Made by a program: the position numbers and the translations under genes
Notes under the pieces: generated by a model
Database searches by the model: none
The model's input: only the letters and a program-made list of their open reading frames with translations
Told to the model about the DNA's origin: nothing
NCBI GenBank assembly: GCA_021186555.1
Contig: JAJKFL010000237.1
Coordinates: 43,756,483-43,820,482 of the forward strand
Length of the DNA: 64,000 nucleotides
Direction: 5' to 3'
Origin: Reticulitermes speratus
Lineage: Eukaryota > Arthropoda > Insecta > Blattodea > Rhinotermitidae
Part shown: positions 44,698 through 56,430 of the stretch, in pieces
Layout of the letters: every line of letters begins with the position of its first letter
Position numbering within the stretch: position 1 is the stretch's first letter

Positions 44698-47212
44698 TGT
44701 ACCTACTGATGTACAGATCACAAAAACATTGACTGTACCTGCTGATGTACAGATCACAAAAACATTGACTGTACCTGCTGATGTACAGATCACAAAAACA
44801 TTGACTGTACCTGCTGATGTACAGATCACAAAAACATTGACTGTACCTACTGATGTACAGATCACAAAAACATTGACTGTACCTACTGATGTACAGATCA
44901 CAAAAACATTGACTGTACCTGCTGATGTACAGATCACAAAAACATTGACTGTACCTGCTGATGTACAGATCACAAAAACATTGACTGTACCTGCTGATGT
45001 ACAGATCACAAAAACTGACTGTACCTACTGATGTACAGATCACAAAAACATTGACTGTACCTCTGATGTACAGATCACAAAAACATTGACTGTACCTCTG
45101 ATGTACAGATCACAAAAACATTGACTGTACCTACTGATGTACAGATCACAAAAACATTGACTGTACCTGCTGATGTACAGATCACAAAAACATTGACTGT
45201 ACCTACTGATGTACAGATCACAAAAACATTGACTGTACCTACTGATGTACAGATCACAAAAACATTGACTGTACCTGCTGATGTACAGATCACAAAAACA
45301 TTGACTGTACCTGACTGATGTACAGATCACAAAAACATTGACTGTACCTGCTGATGTACAATCACAAAAACATTGACTGTACCTCTGATGTACAGATCAC
45401 AAAAACATTGACTGTACCTAGCTGATGTACAGATCACAAAAACATTGACTGTATCTACTGATGTACAGATCACAAAAACATTGAACTGTACCTCTGATGT
45501 ACAGATCACAAAAACATTGACTGTACCTGACTGATGTACAGATCACAAAAACATTGACTGTACTTGCAGATGACAGATCACAAAAACATTGATGTACCTA
45601 CTGTGCAATTCTACAAAATTGACTGTTTAATGATGAACAAATCACTAAAACATTACTATAGTCATCCTACTATGTTTCAGATCACTAAAACCATTCAGTT
45701 CATTACATATGTAACACAAAAATTGATGATTCTTTGTACAGTGATTTGATGTTACTGCTATTTAATATACAAATAATTGATGTACTTGATTACAATATCA
45801 AAAATCAATTGACTTTTACGTCATTGTACAATCACAAAACATTGACTAGTTACATACAGATGTACAGATATAAAATTGAACTGTATTGATTATGAACACA
45901 CATGATACTGATGTACATATAAACAAACATTATGTACGGTTGATGTACAGATAATAAAACTTGACATGTTAATTTTGTTTTGTTAACAGTCAAAACAGTG
46001 GAGTTTAACTCTAGACAGATCTAAAAAACAGTTACCCAGTACAATTACATAACAGGCTGTCCTAGCATTTGAAATCAAAAAACTTGACTGACGCTATGTA
46101 AAACAAATACCCTTGACTGTACGCTGATTACAGATACAAAACATTGATGTCTGCTGATAGTACAAGGATCACAAAACATTGACTGTACTGCTGATGAACA
46201 GATCACAAAAACATGACTGGTACTGTGATTACAGATCACAAAACATGACTGTACACACTGATGTACGATCACAAACTGACTGACCTCAGTGAGTCAAGAT
46301 CATCAAAACATTGATAGTACTGCTGAGTACAGATCACAAAAACTTGACTGTACCTACGATGTACAGGCTTCACAATAACATTGACTGTACTACTGAAGTA
46401 CAGATCACAAAGACATGACTGTACCTGCTGAGTTAATCAGATTCACAGAACAATTGACTGTACCTGCTGATGTAAATCACAAAAATGACGTACCTAACTA
46501 TGTACAGACACAAAACATGACTGTCTATCTAATCGTCAGATCACAAAAACATTTTGACGTTACCATGGTTACGATCACAAAAACATTGACTGCCTCTGAT
46601 GTACGAGATCACAAAAACATTGACTGTACCTCTGATAAGAGCACAAAAACATGACGTACCTACTGTCTACAGATACAAAAACATTGACTGTACCTACTGA
46701 TGTACAGATCACAAAAATATTGACTGTACCTACTGATGTACAGATCACAAAAACATTGACTGTACCTACTGATGTACAGATCACAAAAACATTGACTGTA
46801 CCTACTGATGTACAGATCACAAAAACATTGACTGTACCTACTGATGTACAGATCACAAAAACATTGACTGTACCTACTGATGTACAGATCACAAAAACAT
46901 TGACTGTACCTACTGATGTACAGATCACAAAAACATTGACTGTACCTGCTGATGTACAGATCACAAAAACATTGACTGTACCTGCTGATATACAGATCAC
47001 AAAAACATTGACTGTACCTACTGATGTACAGATCACAAAAACATTGACTGTACCTACTGATGTACATATCACAAAAACATTGACTGTACCTGCTGATGTA
47101 CAGATCACAAAAACATTGACTGTACCTGCTGATATACAGATCACAAAAACATTGACTGTACCTACTGATGTACAGCATCAAAAAACATTGACTGTACCTG
47201 CTGATGCAGACT
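44696..47212. repeat. 36-bp tandem satellite, about 60-70 units, with a noisy centre
   Basis: The unit is GACTGTACCTGCTGATGTAC plus AGATCACAAAAACATT (12 codons). 44696-45560 and 46671-47190 are nearly perfect apart from gctg/actg. 45561-46670 is full of single-base errors and includes a garbled copy of flanking unique DNA, see findings. Open frames on both strands are artefacts of the period. Confidence 0.95.
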
Positions 47213-47309
47213 CAAATATAAACATTAGTCTCACCGTGTATTTTTTACAATCCACTGTTTAAAACGCCAACAAAATGCACTAAACTTTCACTTTTATTAT
47301 GTATTAACC

Positions 47310-47357
47310 AACCCCTACATATGTTTCGGTCTTATATAAGGCCATCTTCAGGGGGTT
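47310..47357 (-). ncRNA. Hammerhead-like motif with six-pair AACCCC/GGGGTT outer stem
   Basis: Minus strand: AACCCC, CTGAAGA, T, GGCCTTATATAAGACC hairpin, GAAAC, ATAT, GTA, GGGGTT. The outer stem is the longest in the set. Confidence 0.6.
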
Positions 47358-47537
47358 CATTTACCATTTTAACACAAATATTGACGAATTTTTAAAGAGT
47401 TTTATGTTTAGTGTTTATATATATATATATACTTCAAATTCTGACTTCGTAAGTCATTGTAACTTATATACAAATAGATTTGACTAGTTATAATGACAGA
47501 AGTAACATTGGATGTAAAATGAACGTAGTTATGAATA

Positions 47538-47572
47538 CCCTGAAGATGGCCTTATATAAGACCGAAACATAT
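47538..47572 (+). ncRNA. Hammerhead-like motif, plus copy of the pair
   Basis: CC, CTGAAGA, T, GGCCTTATATAAGACC hairpin, GAAAC, ATAT, GTA, GG. The outer stem is short. Confidence 0.5.
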
Positions 47573-47779
47573 GTAGGGGGTGATGTATAAATAATAAAAT
47601 TGAAAGTGTGTTAAATTTTGTTGGTGTTTTAAACAGTGAACTACACGTGGAGTTTTAAAAATCAGACAACTGCTAAAAAAAGTTACCCAGTAATTACATA
47701 ACACGCAGGTCCTACATTTTGAAACAAAACACGTGACAGACGCTATTGGTAAACAGAATTACCGTTGAGCTGTACGTGT

Positions 47780-48175
47780 TAGATAGAGATGTTTCTGGAC
47801 AGACAAGGCTGGTAATGGCATTCGACGTGTGCATGAGGAACCGCCAATAAAGTGGCGTGTAATTAGTTTACACACGTGACGATACACACGTGACGATATA
47901 CACACGGCCCTGCAGGTGAGTGCAGAGGACATCGGAAACCTATAGAGCGCAGGTAAAGAGGCGGAAAGCTTGTAGTGATCGTACGAGTACACTGGCGTTC
48001 ACTTAACACTTTGTACATGAAGAGAGACAGAGATAGACAGGACGGCGGCAGTTCCGTGCATGGAAGTTAATCAAGAGTTTCAGCAATGCTGCTAGCCCTG
48101 TTGATAACGGAAAATACCTAACAACAACACAAGCACTTTCTATCAAATGCGCGCAGATTACCAAAAGGGATCACT
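47780..48175. other. Unique stretch
   Basis: No gene recognised. Confidence 0.4.
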
Positions 48176-48360
48176 TTTGTTGGGAGGTTCCCAGGCTTCG
48201 CCCATTATCCTTCTATTACGATGAGTATGCACAATGATAGAATGTCCCGAAAGGGAAAAACAGACCACTCTCGGAGAAAAACTGCCGCAGTGACACTCAT
48301 CCACCACAAATTCCACATAACTGTCGGGATGAACGGCTACCACGTGGAAGACTAGCGAGA
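48176..48360 (-). mobile_element. Decayed dispersed repeat related to 54075-54337 and 61690-61745
   Basis: gttcccaggcttcgc at 48190 recurs at 61710. The segment gaaaaactgccgcagtgacac with ccaccacaaattccacat is a decayed match to 54200-54260 of the second SINE family. Confidence 0.5.
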
Positions 48361-48384
48361 AAGACATAGTTCACACAATAACAA

Positions 48385-50150
48385 AATACAGTCCGTACCG
48401 CGCAGTAAACTCGTCCGTATACAACCAGTCAGTTAATGTTGATAGGAAATAACGCTTTGTTCTGAGATCCACACAAAACACATAATACAGTCGTACCGCG
48501 CAGTAAACACACTCCGTCTCAGTTATACAAACAGTCATTAATGTTGTACAGTGAAATAATCGCTCTTGTTCTGAATCCACACAAACACATAAATACAGTC
48601 CGTACCTGCGCAGTAAAACACACTCCGTCTCAGTTATACAAACAGTCAGTTAATGTTGTACAGTGAAATAATCGCTCTTTGTTCTGAGATCCACACAAAA
48701 CACATAAATACAGTCCGTACCGCGCAGTAAACACACTCTGTCTCAGTTATACAAACCAGTCAGTTAATGCTGTACAGTGAAATAATCGCTGTTTGTTCTG
48801 AGATCCACACAAACACATAAATACAGTCCGTACCGCGCAGTAAACACACTCCGTCTCAGTTATACAAACCAGTCAGTTAATGTTGTATAGTGAAATAATC
48901 GCTGTTTGTTCTGAGATCCACACACAAACACATAAATACAGTCCGTACCGCGCAGTAAACACACTCCGTCTCAGTTATACAAACCAGTCAGTTAATGTTG
49001 TACAGTGAAATAATCGCTGTTTGTTCTGAGATCCACACAAAACACATAAATACAGTCCGTACCGCGCAGTAAACACACTCCGTCTCAGTTATACAAACCA
49101 GTCAGTTAATGTTGTACAGTGAAATAATCGCTGTTTGTTCTGAGATCCACACAAAACACATAAATACAGTCCGTACCGCGCAGTAAACACACTCCGTCTC
49201 AGTTATACAAACCAGTCAGTTAATGTGTACAGTGAAATAATCGCTGTTTGTTCTGAGATCCACACAAAACACATAAATACAGTCCGTACCGCGCAGTAAA
49301 CACACTCCGTCTCAGTTATACAAACCAGTCAGTTAATGTTGTATAGTGAAATAATCGCTGTTTGTTCTAAAGATCCACACAAAACACATAAATACAGTCC
49401 GTACCGCGCAGTAAACCACACTCCGTCTCAGTTATACAAACCAGCATTAATGCTGTACAGTGAAATAATCGCTGTTGTTCTGAGATCCACACGAAACTCA
49501 TAAATACAGTCCGTACCGCGCAGTAAACACACTCCGTCTCAGTTATACAAACCAGTCAGTTAATGTTGTACAGTGAAATAATCGCTGTTTGTTCTGAGAT
49601 CCACACACAACACATAAATACAGTCCGTACCGCGCAGTAAACACACTCCGTCTCAGTTATACAAACCAGTCAGTTAATGTTGTACAGTGAAATAATCGCT
49701 GTTTGTTCTGAGATCCACACAAAACACATAAATACAGTCCGTACCAGCGCAGTAAACACACTCCGTCTCAGTTATACAAACCAGTCAGTTAATGTTGTGC
49801 AGTGAAATAATCGCTGTTTGTTCTGAGATCCACACAAAACACATAAATACAGTCCGTACCGCGCAGTAAACACACTCCGTCTCAGTTATACAAACCAGTC
49901 AGTTAATGCTGTACAGTGAAATAATCGCTGATTGTTCTGAGATCCACACAAAACACATAAATTCAGTCCGTACCGCGCAGTAAACACACTCCGTCTCAGT
50001 TATACAAACCAGTCAGTTAATGCTGTACAGTGAAATAATCGCTGTTTGTTCTGAAATCCACACAAAACACATAAATACACTGTGTGGGCAGAACGTAGAA
50101 TTTGTGAATGTTAAACATGGCGGTACATACAGTCACAGGATTATTAGACT
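48385..50150 (-). mobile_element. 114-bp-satellite element F (about 15 units, minus orientation)
   Basis: Ends at 50075-50135 in the left flank (CACTGTGTGGGCAGAACGTA, GAATTTGTGAATGTTAAACA, TGGCGGTACATACAG). The first units, 48385-48640, are riddled with single-base losses, then the quality improves sharply. No right flank is seen at 48385. Confidence 0.88.
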
Positions 50151-50700
50151 GCAGCCCATAAGGCTACATTATACAGCAGTTCATCAATAATTCAATATGT
50201 TTATTAGTTAGGAAGCCAGCAGCTCCCCAAACTGCACCCTGTACCTACTGCAGTCAGTTACAGCCAGTACAAGACAGTCGACCAAACAAAATGTTCGCGT
50301 TTTAGCTTTCCTCAGCAGATCGGCCTTGCAGTACACAGTAACAGGCGCAGTACTGAACTTCGCTTGTGGTGAACTTCCGATAATTAATTAAGGTTAATAC
50401 TTTTATTGACAGTCAGCGGTTCGTTGCTTGTAGCGACGTGAACTTTATTGGAAACGGGGAATAAGTCACGTGACCGCAATGTTGAGAAGCGAGCAGTGCT
50501 GTACGCATGCGCACTTGATCTTTACCTCGGAATGATTTGTCAACCACAATAAGTCATGTGGGTTTTTGTTATGAGATAAGTCTCAAGACGTTTCGTGCTC
50601 ATCTGCTAAACGAACTTACCTCTTGCCTAAGTACCTCAGTAAATCACGAAATTCCCTGCGTAAAGCGAAAGGTTCTTGTCAGAAGACCTAATATTACTTG
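50151..50700. other. Unique stretch
   Basis: No gene recognised. Contains the GC-rich phrase gtacgcatgcgcactt, which recurs as actgcgcatgcgcc near 55803. Confidence 0.4.
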
Positions 50701-50900
50701 CTTTGTGCAAAGAACGCCCAGTACGAAACACGGTTAGCATCTTAGTGCCCCTGAGTTCAATTCCCAACGGAGACCAAAAATGTTCGCATTTCAGAAAGTT
50801 CCAAGTTGCTCTGAGTTCTATCCAGCCCCAGTTGATACCAATCTCTTTCATCGGGGGTAAAGTGGCAGAGTATGAAGCTGACAGTGTCGAATCCGTCTAG
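50700..50900 (+). mobile_element. Decayed SINE fragment
   Basis: A B-box-like GAGTTCAATTCCCAAC at 50753 and the body phrase atcgggggtaaagtggcagag match the SINE family; the A box is lost. Confidence 0.5.
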
Positions 50901-50984
50901 TTCCGAAGTTTAGAAAGCGTGGAACTGTACCTTCATTTCCCACCGGTCATCATGGCAATGAATTAAATACAAAGAAACGTTTGT

Positions 50985-51110
50985 GTTTACTGACGAATAA
51001 ACTGAGGAAATCTGTGATCTTCTGGGTAATTACACGGCGTCGTGTGGTAATTATTTACCGACGTTTCGGGACAACGTATCGGTCCCATCTTCACGGGTCA
51101 AGATTCCGGA
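50985..51110. repeat. Second copy of the repeat at 10679-10810
   Basis: ACGGCGTCGTGTGGTAATTA, TTTACCGACGTTTCGGGACA and TATCGGTCCCATCTTCACGG match the first copy; here the palindrome's second arm is missing. Confidence 0.65.
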
Positions 51111-51250
51111 ATCAACATCGCGGCGGAAGTCTGAAATCAAGGTTAATAAACTGAGAGTTTGTTTGTTGAGGTTGGCGAAACTGGTGATGATAAGAGCATC
51201 ACGTATGACAACACAGATAGGAATTTTAAGGACACCCTGTATCTTGCAAG

Positions 51251-51350
51251 NNNNNNNNNNNNNNNNNNNNNNNNNNNNNNNNNNNNNNNNNNNNNNNNNN
51301 NNNNNNNNNNNNNNNNNNNNNNNNNNNNNNNNNNNNNNNNNNNNNNNNNN
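51251..51350. other. Assembly gap (100 N)
   Basis: The gap directly abuts a 114-bp-satellite unit on its right. Confidence 0.99.
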
Positions 51351-51545
51351 AACTGAGACGGAGTGTGTTTACTGCGCGGTACGGACTGTATTTATGTGTT
51401 TTGTGTGGATCTCAGAACAAACAGCGATTATTTCACTGTACAACATTAACTGACTGGCTTGTATAATTGAGACGAAGTGTGTTTACTGCGCGGTACGAGC
51501 TGAGTCTTTAAATATAATTCATTTTAATTACAGCCTTTATTTAAA
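51351..51545 (+). mobile_element. 114-bp-satellite element G, 3' remnant
   Basis: About 1.3 units and the right flank (CGGTACGAGCTGAGTCTTTA, AATATAATTCATTTTAATTA). The rest is lost in the gap. Confidence 0.8.
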
Positions 51546-52341
51546 GTGTTACCTGTGCTAAACGCCAAAGACCAAGGTAAGTCCCACTTGCAACATATCA
51601 CTAATTTGACTGCTGTCATGAAATGACGATCCCACTGCATACAGCCGGACATGACGTCATCGTAAAGTTTAAATAGTTTAGCAAATTTATTTACTTTGCG
51701 ACGTACATTTTTGACCGGCGTGTAGTTTTAATCTTTTTACACATTTTTGAACTGTGCGAAGTGTTCTGGCTGGAAGCAATACACCTGTTGCTCAAGACGT
51801 GTGCATCTTCATGTATCTATATGACGTAACATAACTGTGTAATGCCTGTGTCACTTTACGAAGGTTCTGATGATCTTAAGACGTGTTGAAGTGACAGTGA
51901 ATCGAGTGACGTCACGTTTGCAGGAACGTGTGAATGATACGGCGAGTTTTGTGAGCGCGCACTCTGGTGGAAGAGTTGGACACTTTTACCATCAAGTCGG
52001 GTCGACCCACAGCTGTCTAGAAGCTCACTGTGTTAAGACAAGTAATGGTAGCCGTATAAAGACATTTGAAGTGACAGGGGATGTGTTTGTATCCGTGATG
52101 AATACATTATAATCACCACCTTAGATTTGGAATCGTGTTTCTGATTTCACTGGATTTTGTTATGACGGAGTCTGAACACTGGGCATACACTGTGCTGTCA
52201 CCCCCCCCCCTCCAATTCCCCTCTCTTTTGAGTAGCTAAATCAATCGGAAGACATCAGAAAGCAAAGCACTGGGTTGGTTATACATACACAGGCCTCTTA
52301 ATTTCAACGGGAAATTGAACGTCGCTGTCATCATTACATTT
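51546..52341. other. Unique stretch
   Basis: No gene recognised; a short C run lies at 52201-52210. Confidence 0.4.
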
Positions 52342-52601
52342 GGGGAGCCTCGATAGCTCAATCGGTATAGTAACTCGCTACGGGCTTGACGGTCCGGTCT
52401 TCGAAACCCGGCATAGGCAAAAGATTTCTTCTTCTCCCAAAATGTCCACACCGGCTCTGGTACCCGCTCAGCCTCCTCGGGGTTTGAAGCTGACCACTCG
52501 CCTTCATCTAATGCCGAGGTTAAGAATGAGTGGAGGTATACTTCTCCTCCCCCCATGTCTCTTCATGGCGTGGACAGGGACAATTTTACCATTTACCTTC
52601 T
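52342..52601 (+). mobile_element. tRNA-derived SINE
   Basis: Head GAGCCTCGATAGCTCAATCG with TATAGTAACTCGC, B box GGTCTTCGAAACCC, body gtccacaccggctctgg, and the tail cttcatggcgtgg. It is a full-length but diverged member. Confidence 0.85.
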
Positions 52602-53204
52602 TATCATCAGGCTGGTCACACTATTGGCTCCACTGTTACCCACTCCAAGGCATTACAGGCCGTCAGGGACGTTTCGGAATCACAGTAACTGTGAGTATGC
52701 TGGCTTTGAACTTTGGAAGTTCTGATACTGAAGTTAGTACTATAACAATAGTACCTGACTGGTGCTGCTGTCTATAAGTACGACTTGAACTGCTTTCAGC
52801 GTGGTGGACACTGCAGTACCGATTGAAGCATGTAAATGTTTGTAAAGGTAATGTAATTATGTAATTAATGTTTAATTACCTCTCCCTCCTCAGACGTTTG
52901 CAATGTCATCACTGTTAGTTTGATTGAGGAAGTTGGATTAAAAGCATATCCAATGACAGGAAGTTTCTAGACATTGCCAAATGTTTTGTGAGTTATGAAG
53001 AGAAAGCACAGAGCAGAAACAAGTTAAATTTGTTGTCATAAAAATATATTTTTAATTGCGAAGAGTCTAAAAGCGAGGTGACAAATTATTGTGAACAATC
53101 CCGTGGTTGCTAACAGTTCGAAATAGGTGCAGGTAAAGTTGAATTTATTTAATTTAACAAAGCGGTCTGCGTTCGATGCAACTCGATATACTATTGAGCA
53201 GTTG
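52602..53204. other. Unique stretch
   Basis: No gene recognised. Confidence 0.4.
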
Positions 53205-53906
53205 ATAGACTGAGCAATTCGAAACAATACTCAGCAGGTGATTGAGCAAGCTGAAACACTATTAAGCAGGCGATAGACTGAGCAATTTGAAACAATACTC
53301 AGCAGGTGATTGAGCAAGCTGAAACACTATTGAGCAGGTAATTGAGCAATCTGAAACAGTATTTATCAGGCGATAGATTGAGCAATTTGAAACAATACTC
53401 TGCATGTGATTGAGCAAGCTGAAACACTATTGAGCAGGTGATTGAGCAATCTGAAACAATACTCAGCATGTGATTGAGCAAACTGAAACACTATTGAACA
53501 GATGATAGACTGAGAAATCTGAAGCAGTACTCAGCAGGTGATTGAGCAAGCTGAAACAATATTGAGCAGGTGATTGGGCAATCTGAAACAATGCTCGGCA
53601 TGTGATTGAGCAAGCTGAAACACTATTGAGCAGGTGATAGACTGAGCAATCTGAAGCAGTACTCAGCAGGTGATTGAGCAAGCTGAAACACTATTGAGCG
53701 GGTGATAGACTGAGCAATCTGAAGCAGTACTCAGCAGGTGATTGAGCAAGCTGAAACACTATTGAGCAGGTGATAGACTGAGCAATCTGAAGCAGTACTC
53801 AGCAGGTGATTGAGCAAGCTGAAACACTATTGAGCAGGTGATAGACTGAGCAATCTGAAGCAGTACTCAGCAGGTGATTGAGCAAGCTGAAACACTATTG
53901 AGCAGC
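53205..53906. repeat. 68-bp dimeric satellite, about 10 copies
   Basis: Two related half-units alternate: TGATTGAGCAAGCTGAAACA CTATTGAGCAGG and TGATAGACTGAGCAATCTGA AGCAGTACTCAGCAGG. The right end (after 53620) is nearly uniform; the left end is more varied. Confidence 0.92.
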
Positions 53907-54074
53907 AAGTTGAAAGGCGTGCAGATACACCTCTTCTCTTCTTCTTTGATGAACTCCTGTCTCCGATATTACAGTCTACGTTGTATGACGCCGTAAAGTT
54001 TTGTACTCAGCATCACATGCCATAACACGGTAACACTGATACTCATTTTTGTTGTTTGTTTGTGGTGAAGGGCC

Positions 54075-54337
54075 CCGCAGCAGAAGCTACAGACGCACCG
54101 CAGCCTTAAGGCTTATTGTACAACCCTGTGATGGAGATGAGCAGTTTTTTCGTTTTTCCAAGTAATGTAGCACCGGTGGAATGAAACTGACAGGGGAAAA
54201 CCGAAGTACTGGGGAAAAACCTGTCACAGTGCCACTTTGTCCACCACAAATCTCACATGGACTTACCCGGGATCGAACCCGGGTCTCCGCAGTGGGAGGC
54301 CGGTGACTAACCGCCTGAGCCATGGCACGGCTCCATT
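54075..54337 (-). mobile_element. tRNA-derived SINE, second family
   Basis: Minus-strand head CCATGGCTCAGGCGGTTAGT with B box GGGTTCGATCCCGGGT, and body containing gtgagatttgtggtggacaa and ttccaccggtgctac. The A and B boxes are well preserved. The body differs from the 26781 family. Confidence 0.85.
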
Positions 54338-54499
54338 TTTGTTGTAACCTCAAACCTCACGTCCTTGAGGTTACTTGGGTGTATTATTGTTAAAAGGCGA
54401 AATGAAAAAATGGGCTCACCGCAGCAGTGAAGATTAATTTTATGTCTATACGTATAGTGCGACATATGTACAATTTAATCACATTAATTGTGTAACACT

Positions 54500-54544
54500 G
54501 TCCTACATGTTTCGAACCCTTAATTAGGGTTCATCCTCAGGGAC
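54500..54544 (-). ncRNA. Hammerhead-like motif with GTCC/GGAC outer stem, minus copy
   Basis: GTCC, CTGAGGA, T, GAACCC TAATTAA GGGTTC hairpin, GAAAC, AT, GTA, GGAC. It differs from its partner at the free N of CTGANGA. Confidence 0.6.
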
Positions 54545-54816
54545 TCATCTCAAATCACACAATATTTACACCAACTTGTACAATTGTTTACATAGTAAAA
54601 CATTAATTATTTACAATTATGCATAAACACTGTTTAAAACAGATAAATATTATTCAACTTTTAACATTTTAACCAATTAAAGACTCAACCAATAACCACA
54701 ATTTTCAACTTTTATTTGTTGTAACCAGTGTTTATGCACAATTGTAAATAAGTCATGTTTTACTATGTAAATAATTGTACAAGTTGGTGTAAATATTGTG
54801 TGATTTGACATAATGA

Positions 54817-54861
54817 GTCCCTGAAGATGAACCCTAATTAAGGGTTCGAAACATGTAGGAC
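54817..54861 (+). ncRNA. Hammerhead-like motif with GTCC/GGAC outer stem, plus copy
   Basis: GTCC, CTGAAGA, T, GAACCC TAATTAA GGGTTC hairpin, GAAAC, AT, GTA, GGAC. Both stems pair fully. Confidence 0.6.
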
Positions 54862-55127
54862 AGTGAAATTGCACAATTAATGTGATTAAATTGTACATTT
54901 GTCAGACTATATATATAGACATAAAATGTACGGAACGAATAATATTGAGTTTAATTTTATGAACTTTTTGGTCATTGGTAAGTTCTTGTCACAGTTTCGT
55001 GCGAAAATACTGCCACCGTCTTCAGGTATGCTCGTACCTGAAACGTAAAATTATACCGCGCTCAGTGCTATCAGCCGGCTTATTTTTATTCGAAATCCAA
55101 TTAAAGTTTGTCTAAATAAGATATATA

Positions 55128-55206
55128 GAGGGCATACACAAAAGAATGGTGCGGTTTTAATGGTGAACACTATTAAAACCGCACCATTATTTTGTGTATG
55201 CCCTGT
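55128..55206. mobile_element. Palindromic MITE, copy 2 (79 bp)
   Basis: GAGGGCATACACAAAAGAAT and GGTGCGGTTTTAAT are mirrored by ATTAAAACCGCACC and ATTATTTTGTGTATGCCCT around a short centre. It is flanked by TATATA on both sides, which suggests a TA target. Confidence 0.85.
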
Positions 55207-55310
55207 ATATATAAAATTAAAGTTTGTTTCCGCCATATCGACTACGTCTAAAACAAAGCTACGCTACTTACAGGTGACTAAGCACTTCCTAAGCTGACTT
55301 CAGTGCACAG

Positions 55311-55315
<5 letters not shown>

Positions 55316-55351
<36 letters not shown>
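55316..55351. repeat. (TG)n microsatellite
   Basis: About 17 TG units with one leading irregularity. Confidence 0.95.
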
Positions 55352-55353
<2 letters not shown>

Positions 55354-55422
55354 ACAACAAAACTATTTTGTACAAAAATAAATGACAGTGTACTTCTGTT
55401 TATTTGCTGTTTATTCCAATCA

Positions 55423-55589
55423 CAGTCGAACTCGGTTATACCGTTATGAAAGGGACTGAATATTTTGTGTCGTTATAACCGAGGAGTTTAATGTTATGTT
55501 TAACAATGAGGAATTAATTGTTACGACAATATCTGACGTTATATACAAGATGTCGCATAAACCGATGTCGTTATAACCGAGTTCGACTG
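55423..55589. mobile_element. Pogo-like MITE, copy 2 (167 bp)
   Basis: Terminal inverted repeats CAGTCGAACTCGGTTATA and TATAACCGAGTTCGACTG, with the internal phrase GACTGAATATTTTGTGTCGT shared with 37848-38028. Confidence 0.75.
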
Positions 55590-55976
55590 TATTTGACCTT
55601 AAGTGCAAACCATGATTATTGGCAACACAGTAGAATAAGTCACGTGCTTATTGAGTTGCTATATAAACAGTTAATTATGACTAAAACAAGATTATTAATG
55701 TATTAATATGCAATTAAAGTGATGTCCATACAGCAGTGAACAGATTACTTGCTAGTAGTTGTTAGCGCGGGGTTGAAGGGACACGCTGGTAAGAAGGCAG
55801 CACTGCGCATGCGCCAACAAGTGTTTTCTGTCCCTTTAATAACGCCCACAGCGACTGATATTATGAACGTACTGCAAACAGAGTAAATGTTTTTGAGACA
55901 GGTATAACGCTGCCTGGCCGTTCCGATGTGAGCCTAGCAGCGACCGCGCCGTGCCGACTGCAGCTACACATATGTA

Positions 55977-56054
55977 TAGGATATACACAAAAGAATGGTG
56001 CGGTGTCAATAGTGAATACTATTGAAACCGCACCATTCTTTTGTGTATGCCCTG
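55977..56054. mobile_element. Palindromic MITE, copy 3
   Basis: ATACACAAAAGAATGGTGCG is mirrored by CGCACCATTCTTTTGTGTAT; the arms are nearly perfect. Confidence 0.85.
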
Positions 56055-56387
56055 TACAGTGTTATGGAGCTGAGCTAGCGAGTATTGTGGTCACTGCTTG
56101 CTGCGTATAAACACAACTGCAGAGAAGTTGATCCCAATCTTGTCGCTGACATAGCTGTGTCAGCAACGTTATGTACAACACTGTCTACCTACCCACCTTA
56201 GTATGCGTTTTGTTCATCCTGCCACAATTTTAAAACCACCGCGTTTTCATAATTGTCTACTGTGCTGGGTCCAACGTAGAGCTGTTCGATTGGAGCTACA
56301 GTGCTGCCATCTGTGTACAACACGTAAAACTAATTAATTATTTTATTCCAACAAATGCACTACACTATTTTAGTGTTCTATTGTCTC

Positions 56388-56430
56388 TACATATGTTTCG
56401 GGGCACTCCTTGTGCCATTTTCAGGGGTGT
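56388..56430 (-). ncRNA. Hammerhead-like motif, degenerate core
   Basis: Minus strand: CTGAAAA (one departure from CTGANGA), T, GGCAC hairpin, GAAAC, ATAT, GTA; the outer stem is poor. Confidence 0.35.

Larger units (their letters stand above)
47250..47640. mobile_element. Foldback element with two opposed hammerhead-like motifs
   Basis: Outer arms CACTGTTTAAAACGCCAACA (47251) and TGTTGGTGTTTTAAACAGTG (47620-47639) pair. Inner arms carry the motifs at 47310-47357 (minus) and 47538-47572 (plus). The spacer of about 180 bases is AT-rich and non-coding. Confidence 0.8.
54439..54926. mobile_element. 488-bp foldback element with two opposed hammerhead-like motifs
   Basis: Arms of about 195 bases run from TTTATGTCTATA to TATAGACATAAA with only modest divergence. 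Each arm has one motif pointing outward-in. No coding frame is present. The 90-bp centre is AT-rich. Confidence 0.85.

Noticed and set aside
44530-47262. Long overlapping ORFs in the 36-bp array
   Set aside because: They follow from the 12-codon period and occur in several frames on both strands.
55128-55206. microRNA precursor
   Set aside because: The nearly perfect full-length palindrome with repeated copies and TA-type flanks fits a MITE better than a miRNA hairpin.
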